64,000 nucleotides of DNA from Streptomyces poonensis (GTDB taxonomy: Bacteria > Actinomycetota > Actinomycetes > Streptomycetales > Streptomycetaceae). This document shows positions 32,243 to 40,578 of the stretch, one piece after another. A program made the position numbers and the translations under genes. The notes under the pieces were generated by a model. It was not told the origin of the DNA, did not search any database, and saw only the letters and a program-made list of their open reading frames with translations. The stretch spans positions 111,465 through 175,464 of the forward strand of contig NZ_BMVW01000019.1 in assembly GCF_014650915.1 (NCBI RefSeq), written 5' to 3'. The stretch's first letter is position 1, and the number at the start of each line of letters is the position of its first letter.

Positions 32243-33571
32243 ATGCAGGCAGAACCGAAGAAATCGCTGGTGGGGGAGGAGTACGAGGTCGAGATCGGCC
32301 CCGTCGCCCACGGCGGCCACTGCATCGCCCGCACGGACGAGGGACAGGTCCTGTTCGTCCGGCACGCGCTGCCCGGTGAGCGGGTCGTCGCACGGGTGAC
32401 GGAGGGCGAGGAGGGCGCACGGTTCCTGCGCGCCGACGCGGTCGAGATCCTGGACGCCTCCAAGGACCGCATCGAGGCACCCTGCCCGTTCGCCGGGCCG
32501 GGCCGCTGCGGCGGCTGCGACTGGCAGCACGCCAAGCCGGGCGCCCAGCGGCGGCTCAAGGGCGAGGTCGTCGCCGAGCAGCTGAAGCGGCTCGCGGGCC
32601 TCACGCCCGAGGAGGCCGGCTGGGACGGCACGGTGATGCCGGCCGAGGGCGACAAGGTCCCGGCGGGCCAGGTCCCGTCCTGGCGCACGCGCGTGCAGTA
32701 CGCGATCACCCCCGACGGCCGTGCGGGCCTGCGCCGCCACCGCTCGCACGAGGTCGAGCCGATCGACCACTGCATGATCGCCGCCGAGGGCGTCAGCGAG
32801 CTGGGCATCGAGACCCGCGACTGGACCGGCATGGAGTCGGTCGAGGCGATCGCGGCGACGGGTTCGCAGGACCGCCAGGTGATCCTGACCCCGAGGCCGG
32901 GTGCGCGCCTGCCGATCGTGGAGCTGGACCGTCCGGTCTCGGTGATGCGCGTCGGCGAGAAGGACGGCGGGGTCCACCGCGTCCACGGCCGCCCCTTCGT
33001 CCGCGAGCGCGCGGACGACCGTACGTACCGTGTCGGCTCCGGCGGCTTCTGGCAGGTCCACCCGAAGGCGGCGGACACGCTGGTGAAGGCGGTCATGCAG
33101 GGCCTGCTGCCGCGCAAGGGCGAGACGGCCCTCGACCTGTACTGCGGCGTGGGCCTCTTCGCGGGCGCCCTCGCCGACCGCGTCGGCGACAAGGGCGCGG
33201 TCCTCGGCATCGAGTCCGGCAAGCGCGCGGTGGAGGACGCCCGGCACAACCTCGCCGGCTTCGAGCGGATCCGTATCGAGCAGGGCAAGGTCGAGGCCGT
33301 GCTGCCGCGGACGGGTATCACCGAGGTGGACCTGGTGGTGCTGGACCCGCCGCGCGCGGGCGCGGGGCGGAAGACAGTGGAGCACCTGTCGTCGCTGGGC
33401 GCGCGGCGGATCGCGTACGTGGCCTGCGACCCGGCGGCGCTGGCGCGGGATCTGGGGTACTTCCGGGACGGGGGGTACCGGGTGCGGACGCTGCGGGTGT
33501 TCGATCTGTTCCCGATGACGCATCACGTGGAATGTGTGGCGATCCTGGAGCCGCTCGCCAAGGGCGCCTGA
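32243..33571 (+). CDS. Class I SAM-dependent RNA methyltransferase, TrmA/RumA (uracil-5) family
   Basis: Methylates C5 of a uridine in rRNA or tRNA. The 442-residue protein has a TRAM domain (about 5-65, VGEEYEVEIGPVAHGGHCIAR), a cysteine cluster CPFAGPGRCGGCDWQH that suits an Fe-S cluster, the SAM motif LDLYCGVGLFAGAL, LDPPRAGAGRKT, and the catalytic YVACDPAALARDL with the nucleophilic Cys. Whether the target is 23S rRNA or tRNA U54 cannot be read. ATG at 32243 with GGAG upstream. It lies close behind the permease gene and may be cotranscribed. Confidence 0.9.
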   Translation: MQAEPKKSLVGEEYEVEIGPVAHGGHCIARTDEGQVLFVRHALPGERVVARVTEGEEGARFLRADAVEILDASKDRIEAPCPFAGPGRCGGCDWQHAKPGAQRRLKGEVVAEQLKRLAGLTPEEAGWDGTVMPAEGDKVPAGQVPSWRTRVQYAITPDGRAGLRRHRSHEVEPIDHCMIAAEGVSELGIETRDWTGMESVEAIAATGSQDRQVILTPRPGARLPIVELDRPVSVMRVGEKDGGVHRVHGRPFVRERADDRTYRVGSGGFWQVHPKAADTLVKAVMQGLLPRKGETALDLYCGVGLFAGALADRVGDKGAVLGIESGKRAVEDARHNLAGFERIRIEQGKVEAVLPRTGITEVDLVVLDPPRAGAGRKTVEHLSSLGARRIAYVACDPAALARDLGYFRDGGYRVRTLRVFDLFPMTHHVECVAILEPLAKGA

Positions 33572-33728
33572 GCCGCTGTTCCTTTGACTCTCCTCGCACA
33601 TCGGCCCCGTTCAGGGCCATGTGACGCCTTCCTGGTGGCGCCTTCCTCGCCGCACCGCTCGCCGGTTCCTCGCGGACGAGGGGCCCGGGCGGCCGGTGCG
33701 GGTCCCGGCCCTGGATAGACTCGTCCGC

Positions 33729-34559
33729 ATGGTCCGATCGTCCCCCGGTGAGGCGACCCCCGGGATGTGGCGGCGCGAGGCGGGCACCGTGGTGCGCCGG
33801 GCCGTGGCGCTCCCGGAGCAGGCGGTGGGCCCTTCCGCCATCGTCGCCGGGTTCCGGATCCCCAGCGTTCCCACGGAGTGGGCACCGCACTCGCACCCCT
33901 CGCACGAGCTCGTCTGGGTACGCGGGGGAACGCTGACGTCCCGGGTGGCGGACCGCGTCTTCACCGTGTCCGAGGGGCACGGGCTGTGGATGCCCGCCGG
34001 AGTGGTGCACGGGGGCCGGGTGACGGCGGGTGCGGAATTCCACGACGCCTTCTTCGCTCCCGACCGCACGTCGTTCGCGTTCGCGTCAGGGGAACCGACA
34101 GCGATCGCGATGACGCCGTTGCTCGAGTCGCTGTTGACCCATCTGTCCCGCACGGATCTCGACGCGGCGGCCAGGGCACGGGCGGAGTCGGTCGTGTTCG
34201 ACGTGCTCCAGCCGTCGGAACGCCAGTTCGCGTTGCCGTTGCCCAGTGACGTCCGGATCGACGCGATCGTCGAAGCCCTGCTGGCCGACCCCGCCGACTC
34301 CCGCTCGCTGGAGGAGTGGGCCCGGTGGCTGGGGATCAGCGACCGCACGATCACCCGCGCGTTCCGTCACGCGACAGGTCTCTCCTTCGCACAGTGGCGG
34401 CAGATGCTGCGCGTGCACCGGGCGCTGACGCTCCTCTCCGAGGGCTTCGACGTGACGACGGTCTCCGAGACGCTCGGCTACGCACAGCCCAGCACCTTCA
34501 TCACCGCCTTCCGGCGGGTCATGGGAACCACCCCGGGCGCGTTCTTCGACGCGGCCTGA
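33729..34559 (+). CDS. AraC-family transcriptional regulator
   Basis: A 276-residue regulator with an N-terminal cupin-like sensing domain (about 25-110; HSHPSHELVWVRGGTL, GHGLWMPAGVVHGG) and a C-terminal AraC HTH pair (about 175-272; LGISDRTITRAFRHATGLSFAQWRQ and TTVSETLGYAQPSTFITAFRR). ATG at 33729 is preferred over an upstream in-frame start. It lies 244 bp upstream of the siderophore ABC operon on the same strand, so a role in its control is likely. The inducer is not predictable; in relatives it is often the imported siderophore. Confidence 0.85.
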   Translation: MVRSSPGEATPGMWRREAGTVVRRAVALPEQAVGPSAIVAGFRIPSVPTEWAPHSHPSHELVWVRGGTLTSRVADRVFTVSEGHGLWMPAGVVHGGRVTAGAEFHDAFFAPDRTSFAFASGEPTAIAMTPLLESLLTHLSRTDLDAAARARAESVVFDVLQPSERQFALPLPSDVRIDAIVEALLADPADSRSLEEWARWLGISDRTITRAFRHATGLSFAQWRQMLRVHRALTLLSEGFDVTTVSETLGYAQPSTFITAFRRVMGTTPGAFFDAA

Positions 34560-34669
34560 CGGCGCCCGCGGGGCTGTCCGACGGCTCCCCGGTGCTGTCC
34601 GGAATCCCGTATCGCGTGTCCAGAACTCCTGATTGTCGACATGGCGAGCGGAATATAACCTTCTCGGAG

Positions 34670-34688
34670 TTAGGTAACCCTTCCCTTA
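34670..34688 (+). promoter_or_regulatory. Candidate iron box (DmdR/IdeR site) upstream of the siderophore transporter
   Basis: The 19-mer TTAGGTAACCCTTCCCTTA matches 14 of 19 positions of the actinobacterial iron box TTAGGTTAGGCTAACCTAA. It lies 116 bp before the ATPase gene in an AT-rich patch that also contains GGAATATAACC (34650-34660), a possible promoter element. The 15 bases 34667-34681 recur exactly at 12994-13008 near hemH. Confidence 0.6.
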
Positions 34689-34803
34689 GTTGGTGCTTGC
34701 CGCGAAGCGTGCTTCCCGTGCGTGGGAGAGCTCGCGGCCCGGCCGGTGAAGGCCGGACGGAGGGTGCCGCAGTCCTTGCCCCTCCGACCACCCGGACCCA
34801 TCG

Positions 34804-35667
34804 ATGTTCACAAGCCCCTTCCGGCGCACCGGCCACCCGGTGGCCGGCCCCGCCGTGCCGGTGGCCGCCCTCAACGGGCACGACCTGGTACTGCGGTACG
34901 GCGGCAAGCCGGTCGTCCACGGCGTCTCGCTCGGCCTTGAACCCGGCCGCGCGACCGCCCTGGTGGGGCCGAACGGCAGCGGCAAGTCCACGCTGCTGCG
35001 TGCGCTCTCCCGACTGCACCGGGTGGACGGCGGCCGGGTGACGCTCGGCGCCCCCGACGGACAGCCAGAGCGTGACGCGGCCCTGCTCAGCGCCCGTCAG
35101 TTCGCCCGCGAGGTCACGCTGTTCTCCCAGTCGAGGCCGGCGCCCCAAGGCCTGACGGTCTCGGAGGTCGTGGCGTTCGGACGCCACCCCTACCGGCGTG
35201 GCTTCGCGGGACCGACCGCCGAGGACCGGGCCGCCGTCGACCACGCCATGGGCGTCACCGGTGTGCGGGACATGGCCGGCCGGCCGGTCGGGGAACTCTC
35301 CGGCGGGGAGATGCAGCGTGTCTGGCTCGCGGCCTGCCTGGCCCAGGACACCGGCGTCGTACTGCTTGACGAACCGACCAACCACCTGGACCTGCGCTAC
35401 CAGATCGAGACGCTCGACCTGGTGCGCGATCTCGTCGAGGAGCACGGCATCGCGGTCGGGATCGTGCTGCACGACCTCGACCAGGCATCCCGCGTCGCGG
35501 ACACGATCGTCCTGATGTGCTCCGGCCGCGTGCACGCGGCCGGAGCGCCCGCCGACGTCCTCACCGCCGAGAACATCGGCGAGGTCTACGACATCCGTGT
35601 CGAGGTCAGCGTCGATCCGCGCACGGGCCGTCTCCGTATCGACCCACTCGGGCGGCACCCCGCCTGA
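34804..35667 (+). CDS. Iron-siderophore ABC transporter, ATP-binding protein
   Basis: FecE/FhuC-type ATPase, 287 residues, energising uptake of a ferric siderophore. Walker A GPNGSGKST (55-63), Q-loop FSQSRPAPQGLTVSEVVAFGRHPY, signature LSGGEMQRVWLA, Walker B VVLLDEPTNHLD and the switch histidine VLHDLDQA are all intact; the GRHPY sequence is characteristic of siderophore ATPases. The binding protein and permease genes follow. The ATG at 34804 has only a weak ribosome-binding site. An iron-box-like sequence precedes it. Confidence 0.92.
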   Translation: MFTSPFRRTGHPVAGPAVPVAALNGHDLVLRYGGKPVVHGVSLGLEPGRATALVGPNGSGKSTLLRALSRLHRVDGGRVTLGAPDGQPERDAALLSARQFAREVTLFSQSRPAPQGLTVSEVVAFGRHPYRRGFAGPTAEDRAAVDHAMGVTGVRDMAGRPVGELSGGEMQRVWLAACLAQDTGVVLLDEPTNHLDLRYQIETLDLVRDLVEEHGIAVGIVLHDLDQASRVADTIVLMCSGRVHAAGAPADVLTAENIGEVYDIRVEVSVDPRTGRLRIDPLGRHPA

Positions 35668-35737
35668 AGCGGCACATCCGCCGCTCCGGCACATCGGCCG
35701 CTCCAACGCATCGCGAGCGCGTCGCACGTGCGTCGCA

Positions 35738-35793
35738 AGCACAGCACAGCACAGCACAGCACAGCACAGCACATCGCAAGCACAGCACATCGC
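35738..35793. repeat. Pentanucleotide tandem repeat (AGCAC)7 plus a duplicated segment
   Basis: Seven perfect AGCAC units occupy 35738-35772. They are followed by ATCGCA and a second short block with two more AGCAC units and the same ATCGCA flank (35778-35793). The array lies in the spacer between the ATPase and the lipoprotein gene, ending about 18 bp before the lipoprotein's ATG, so copy changes would alter the spacer but not a reading frame. Confidence 0.9.
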
Positions 35794-35810
35794 AAGAAAG
35801 AGGACCCTTC

Positions 35811-36878
35811 ATGAACCGTGCCCGTCGTCTGGCGGCCTCAGCCTCCACAGGGCTCGTCCTCCTCGCCGCAACGGCCTGCGGCACGACCGACGTCGACAAG
35901 GCCGAGGCCAGCAGCAGCAGTGCCAGTGCGTCGCCCGCGTCGAAGGACTGCGCCCAGGACACCACGGCCACCTCGACGAAGCCGGTCTCCTTCAAGGACG
36001 GCGTCGGCCGGCAGGTGAAGCTCGACAAGCCCGCCGAACGGATCGCGGTCCTGGAGTGGCAGCAGATCGAGGACGCGCTGACCCTGTGCGTCACCCCCAC
36101 CGCGGTCGCCGACCCGAAGGGATACCGCACCTGGGTCAGCGCCGAGAAGCTGCCCGACGGGGTGACCGACATCGGCACCCGTGAGGAGCCCGACCTCGAC
36201 ACCCTCTACGCGGCCAAGCCCGACCTCGTCATCGTGGAGGCGTTCGACGCCGATGACGAGATGATCGCGAAGCTGGAGAAGAGGGGCGTCCCCGTGATGG
36301 CCACGCGGGGCGCGGACCCGAAGGACCCGATCGGGAACATGCGGGACGTCTTCAGCATGATCGGCGAGGCGACGGGGCGCACCGAGCGGGCCGACCAGGT
36401 GCTCAAGGAGTTCGACGAGCACCTCGCGACGGCGAAGCAGAAGGTCACCGACGCCGATCTGCCGACGAAGGACTTCCTGTTCTTCGACGGATGGCTGCAG
36501 GGAGGCAACCTCACCGTCCGCCCCTACAGCGACGGCGCCCTGTTCACCGAGATCGGCAAGGAACTCGGCATGAACCCCGCGTGGACCGACGACGTCAACA
36601 AGGACCACGGGGACGGGGGCGTCGACCCCTCCTACGGCCTCGCGCAGACCGACGTCGAGGGCCTCACCGCGGTGGGGGACGCCAACCTCTTCTACGCCAA
36701 CGACGAAGGGGCCGGCGGGTACGTCGCGGCGCTGGAGAAGAACCCGATCTGGAAGTCCCTCCCGGCCGTGAAGGAAGGCCGCGCGCACTCGTTCCCCGCG
36801 CGGGTGTGGGGCGCCGGCGGTCCGCGCTCCTGCGAGCAGGCGATCGACGCGTACGTCGACGTACTCGACAAGAAGTGA
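35811..36878 (+). CDS. Iron-siderophore ABC transporter, substrate-binding lipoprotein
   Basis: A 355-residue extracellular lipoprotein that captures a ferric siderophore. The signal peptide RRLAASASTGLVLLAATAC ends with a lipidation cysteine at residue 23; the lipobox has Ala and not Leu at -3. A Ser/Ala-rich linker leads into the FepB/FecB-type periplasmic-binding fold (about 55-350; ERIAVLEWQQIEDALTL, YAAKPDLVIVEAF, AALEKNPIWKSLPAVKEGR). AGAGGA precedes the ATG. Its TGA (36876-36878) lies inside the first unit of the 18-bp repeat that carries the permease starts. Confidence 0.92.
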   Translation: MNRARRLAASASTGLVLLAATACGTTDVDKAEASSSSASASPASKDCAQDTTATSTKPVSFKDGVGRQVKLDKPAERIAVLEWQQIEDALTLCVTPTAVADPKGYRTWVSAEKLPDGVTDIGTREEPDLDTLYAAKPDLVIVEAFDADDEMIAKLEKRGVPVMATRGADPKDPIGNMRDVFSMIGEATGRTERADQVLKEFDEHLATAKQKVTDADLPTKDFLFFDGWLQGGNLTVRPYSDGALFTEIGKELGMNPAWTDDVNKDHGDGGVDPSYGLAQTDVEGLTAVGDANLFYANDEGAGGYVAALEKNPIWKSLPAVKEGRAHSFPARVWGAGGPRSCEQAIDAYVDVLDKK

Positions 36879-36946
36879 GCACAGCGCAGGACGTGAGCAC
36901 AGCGCAGGACGTGAGCACAGGGCAGGACGTGAGCACAGTGCGGACA
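36875..36946 (+). repeat. 18-bp tandem repeat carrying repeated ribosome-binding site and GTG start
   Basis: The unit GTGAGCACAGCGCAGGAC occurs twice perfectly (36875, 36893), once with one change (36911), and as a diverged fourth copy (36929). Each of the first three units ends in CAGGAC directly before the GTG of the next unit, so three in-frame GTGs (36893, 36911, 36929) each have an AGGA element five bases upstream. The encoded peptide would be VSTAQD repeated. Confidence 0.92.
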
Positions 36947-39031
36947 TCGGCGCCCGGAGGGGAAACGCCGCCGCGCGCCGAGCGCGGCGGTGGCCCCACC
37001 GGGGTGGCCGTCCTGGCACTCCTCCTCGTCGTGACCGCCCTGGTGGGCATGTGGCACCTGACGCAGGGGACGTCGGGCGTCGGCGTCGGCGACCTGGTGC
37101 GGTATCTCGCCGGGGAACGGGAGAGCACGAACGGTGCGCCGGTCGGTGAGATCCTCACCGGCTCGCGCCTGCCGCGTCTGCTCGCGGGCGTGGCGGTGGG
37201 CTTCGCCCTCGGCTGTGCCGGAACGCTGCTCCAGTCCGTCACGCACAACGCGCTCGCCTCCCCCGACACCCTCGCGGTCACGGCCGGGTCCTACTTCACC
37301 CTCACGCTCGTCGCGGCCTTCGGCCTCACCGTCCCGCTGTGGGCGTCGGGCGCCGTCGCCTTCGCCGGTGGCCTGGTCGCGGCGGCGCTCGTGCTGCTCC
37401 TCGCGGGCCGGTCCGCGGGCACCGCGGGCACCCGCCTCATCCTCGCCGGATCGGCGACGGCGATGGCCCTGGACGCGGCGACCAGCACGCTCCTCATCCT
37501 GTTCAACCAGAACACGACCGGCCTCTACGCCTGGGGGAGCGGCTCGCTCGCGCAGCTCAACATCGACGCGTCGGTACGCGCCTACCCCGTCATGGCCGTG
37601 GTGCTGTGCGTCGCTCTGGCACTGTCCCGGCGGCTGGACGTGATGAACCTCGGCGACGACGCCGCGTCCACCCTGGGCGTGCCGATCCGGGCCACCCGCG
37701 TGACCGCCGTGCTCTGCGCGGTGCTCCTGACCAGCACGGCGGTGACCCTCGCGGGGCCGATCGCCTTCGTCGGCCTCGGCGCCCCCGTCCTGGCCCGCCT
37801 GATCGCGGGACGGGTCCGGGCGCTGCGCCGGCACCTCGTCCTGGTGCCCGCGGCCGGGCTGCTCGGCGCGCTGCTCATCCTGCTCGCGGACGCGGTCCTG
37901 CGCGCGGTGCAGGGTGCGGACGGGGCCGCCTCCATCCCCACCGGCGTGCCGACCGCGCTGCTCGGATCCGTCGTGATCGTGGTCCTCGCGCTGCGCCTCC
38001 GCGACACCGGCCAGGTCCGGCAACCACCGCGCGCGCGGGTCGCCGTACGGTCGCGCCGCGCGTTCCTCCTCGTCGTGCTCGGCGCGGTGACACTCCTGGC
38101 CGTGGCGGTCCTCGTGGCGGTCCTGGCGGGCAGCCTCTGGCTGCGGACAGGGGACATCGCGCTCTGGATCCAGGGCGCCGCCCCGGACCTGATCGGCCAG
38201 GCGCTCGACGACCGGGTCCCACGCGTGACCGCCGCGGTCCTCGCCGGCGCGGCGCTCGGACTGGCCGGATGCGTCGTGCAGAGCTCGGTCCGCAACCCGC
38301 TGGCGGAGCCGGGCGTGCTCGGCATCACGGCGGGCGCCGGGCTGGGCGCGGCGAGCGTCGTCACGTCGGGCCTGTCCGGCGGACAGCCCGTGCTCGTCGC
38401 GGTCGCGGTCGCGGCGGCGCTCGCCACGTTCGCGGTGATCGCCCTGCTGGCCTGGCGCGGCGGCTTCCTGCCCGACCGGTTCGTACTGATCGGCATCGGC
38501 TGCGGGTACGGCCTCACCTCCGTCACCACCTTCCTCCTGCTGCGCGCCGACCCGTACAACACACCCCGGATCTTCACCTGGCTCTCCGGCACGACCTACG
38601 GCCGCACACTGCCCGACGTCGTACCGGTCGCGGTGGCCCTGGCACTCGCGCTCCCCGTGCTGCTCGCGATGCGGGGCCGGCTCGACCTGCTCGCCGTCGA
38701 CGAGGACACCCCCCGCATCGTCGGCGTCAGGGTGGAACGTACCCGCTTCGCCGCACTGGCGATCGCCGCGGTGCTCGCGGCGCTCAGCGTGGTCGCCGTC
38801 GGCGTCGTCGGCTTCGTGGGACTCGTCGCCCCGCACCTCGCCCGGTCACTGGTGGGCGCCCGGCACGCCCGCGCGATCCCGGTCGCGATGCTGCTCGGCG
38901 CACTGCTGGTCTGCGTGGCCGACGCCCTCGGCCGCACGGTCGTCGCACCCGCCCAGGTACCGGCGGGCCTCATGATCGCGCTGGTCGGCGCTCCGTACTT
39001 CGTGTGGGTGCTCCGGCAGTCCCGCGGGTGA
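36875..39031 (+). CDS. Iron-siderophore ABC transporter, fused double permease (FhuB-like)
   Basis: A 718-residue membrane protein fusing two FecCD permease domains (about 48-375 and 395-715), each with about 9-10 helices. FhuB-like fusions replace the usual separate permease pair. Domain motifs: GSRLPRLLAGVAVGFALGCAGTLLQ, then VPRVTAAVLAGAALGLAGCVVQ; the second domain ends GFVGLVAPHLARSLVG and VPAGLMIALVGAPYFVWVL. The start is ambiguous: four in-frame GTGs 18 bp apart lie in a tandem repeat. The first overlaps the lipoprotein stop (GTGA); the next three have better ribosome-binding sites. The extra N-terminal VSTAQD copies precede the first membrane helix and are probably not structural. Confidence 0.9.
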   Translation: MSTAQDVSTAQDVSTGQDVSTVRTSAPGGETPPRAERGGGPTGVAVLALLLVVTALVGMWHLTQGTSGVGVGDLVRYLAGERESTNGAPVGEILTGSRLPRLLAGVAVGFALGCAGTLLQSVTHNALASPDTLAVTAGSYFTLTLVAAFGLTVPLWASGAVAFAGGLVAAALVLLLAGRSAGTAGTRLILAGSATAMALDAATSTLLILFNQNTTGLYAWGSGSLAQLNIDASVRAYPVMAVVLCVALALSRRLDVMNLGDDAASTLGVPIRATRVTAVLCAVLLTSTAVTLAGPIAFVGLGAPVLARLIAGRVRALRRHLVLVPAAGLLGALLILLADAVLRAVQGADGAASIPTGVPTALLGSVVIVVLALRLRDTGQVRQPPRARVAVRSRRAFLLVVLGAVTLLAVAVLVAVLAGSLWLRTGDIALWIQGAAPDLIGQALDDRVPRVTAAVLAGAALGLAGCVVQSSVRNPLAEPGVLGITAGAGLGAASVVTSGLSGGQPVLVAVAVAAALATFAVIALLAWRGGFLPDRFVLIGIGCGYGLTSVTTFLLLRADPYNTPRIFTWLSGTTYGRTLPDVVPVAVALALALPVLLAMRGRLDLLAVDEDTPRIVGVRVERTRFAALAIAAVLAALSVVAVGVVGFVGLVAPHLARSLVGARHARAIPVAMLLGALLVCVADALGRTVVAPAQVPAGLMIALVGAPYFVWVLRQSRG

Positions 39032-39073
39032 ATCACTGCCCCTCGTCCCCTCCGACCCGCCAGGAGCACCGAA

Positions 39074-40201
39074 ATGCCGCCCCGACCGCCCCGACCGCCC
39101 CAACAGGAAACGCCCGTGAAGAGCATCGTCGTACCGTTCGAGTCCGCTACGTCGCCGACCCTGCTGAAGCGGCTCGGACACCTCGATGTGCCGGAGCGCT
39201 GGCACACGGCCGACCGCTCCGCCCACGTCCCGCACATCGTGGCCGTTCCGGGTGAGGAGGGGGACGACGGCGCGGACTGGACCGCCGCCGCTCTCGTGTC
39301 GGCACGCCCGCACACGGCCTATCTGAAGATCGTCGACGCCGTCGGTGACGTGCAGGCAGCCGTCGCGGCCGTCGTCGCCCACGCGCGCCGCCAGGGGCTC
39401 GCGCAGGTCAAGTGGGAAGGATGGACGGCGAGCCCCGAGGACGCCGCTGCCGCCGGCTTCACCTCGCTGTGTCCTCCGCTCGCGCAGGCGGAGGACGCGG
39501 CCGGGCCCGCGGCCGGGTACGTCCGCTGGCTGCACGACGAGGCGGTGACCGCGGTGACCGAACCCCCGTACTACGGGCAGACCACCCACTTCACCTGCGG
39601 CGCCGTCACGGCCCTGGTCGCGCAGGCGCACGCGGGGACGCTGCCGTGGGAGGCGCTCGACCGCGAGGCGGAGCTGACGCTGTGGCGGGACGCGACCAAC
39701 TTCCTCGCGTGCGAGCCCGTCGGGCTGGGCGTCGCCGTGCGGCGAGCGTGGCCGTCGTCCCCCGTCACGGTCCACCTCGACGTGGACCGGCCCGTCCTGC
39801 TCGACCACCTCCCGGAGAACGAGCAGGAGTGGCGTGCCGTGCTCCAGCGCGCGTCGCGTACGGAGGCCGGACGGACCGGCGTCCCGATCGACCCGGACCA
39901 CCTCCCGATGACCGCGATCCGGAGCGCGATCGGCCGAGGGGAGCACGTGCTGCTCCTGGTCTCGCTCGCCGGGATGCAGGGGTTCGACGTGCCGCACTGG
40001 GTGCTCTGCCACGGCACCGTACCCGGCGCCGTCGTGATCGAGGACCCGTGGGCCAACGCGGCCACGGGGGACACCTGGGTCGACGCCCATCTGCTGCCTG
40101 TCCCCGACCCGTCGCTCGACACGATGGCGACCGTCTCGGCGGATCCCTTCCGCGGTGCCGTGATCATCGGCCGCCCGCAGCGGGGCGGTGCGTCCCGGTA
40201 G
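39074..40201 (+). CDS. C39-like cysteine peptidase family protein linked to the siderophore operon
   Basis: A 375-residue protein of the peptidase C39-like (PF11814-type) family. The N-terminal half (to about 155) is a variable GNAT-like region. The C-terminal half has a papain-like triad: Cys175 in TTHFTCGAVTALV, His308 in DVPHWVLCHG and Asp324 in VIEDPWAN. There is no signal peptide, so it acts in the cytoplasm. It is 42 bp after the permease gene and has AGGAG before ATG 39074; a GTG at 39116 preceded by CAGGAAA is an alternative. Processing or trimming of an iron-linked peptide or protein is a guess. True bacteriocin C39 peptidases are fused to ABC exporters; this one is not. Confidence 0.78.
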   Translation: MPPRPPRPPQQETPVKSIVVPFESATSPTLLKRLGHLDVPERWHTADRSAHVPHIVAVPGEEGDDGADWTAAALVSARPHTAYLKIVDAVGDVQAAVAAVVAHARRQGLAQVKWEGWTASPEDAAAAGFTSLCPPLAQAEDAAGPAAGYVRWLHDEAVTAVTEPPYYGQTTHFTCGAVTALVAQAHAGTLPWEALDREAELTLWRDATNFLACEPVGLGVAVRRAWPSSPVTVHLDVDRPVLLDHLPENEQEWRAVLQRASRTEAGRTGVPIDPDHLPMTAIRSAIGRGEHVLLLVSLAGMQGFDVPHWVLCHGTVPGAVVIEDPWANAATGDTWVDAHLLPVPDPSLDTMATVSADPFRGAVIIGRPQRGGASR

Positions 40202-40578
40202 TCGTGCTGGTGGTCGTGACGCTCGTATGACGCTCTACCGCTTGTTCCGCTCCTGCGGGGAGCCGGCACCGAGGGTCGCGCCGGGGGAAGGTCTTCGTAC
40301 GCGTCCGGCCGGCTCAGTCCCCTGTGCAGGGTGACGCTCATGCCGATCAGCGGCCCGTGCCCGCCGGTGAGGAAGCGTATGCCTCCGTCGCGCGTGATCA
40401 ACGGCGGCGGGGGATGACCGGCGTTCGGCCGGAGCAGCGAAGCGACCCGTACCACGAACGGCCGTTCACCTCGCGCCGCTGCTCCCTCGACACACGAGCA
40501 TGGGTCCGTACCCACCGGCTGACCCACCCTTCGGAACGATTCCCACGGGGCGGCCCCGGACCGCCGGAGAGGAGCGAC
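40202..40578. other. 377-bp region without a recognised gene
   Basis: It separates the siderophore operon from the acetate kinase homologue. Long open frames on both strands lack start signals and family resemblance. The last 20 bp hold the kinase ribosome-binding site. I saw no terminator hairpin or clear promoter. Confidence 0.5.

Noticed and set aside
36692..38836. A 714-codon minus-strand frame
   Set aside because: Antisense to the fused permease; extremely charged and repetitive sequence, no family match.
39074..40201. RiPP or bacteriocin maturation system built on the C39-like peptidase
   Set aside because: No precursor peptide with a double-glycine leader and no peptidase-exporter fusion were found nearby; the neighbours are importer genes.
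40202..40560. A protein-like minus-strand stretch (GGIRFLTGGHGPLIGMSVTL)
   Set aside because: The frame has no credible start or ribosome-binding site and runs into antisense of flanking genes; no family was recognised.
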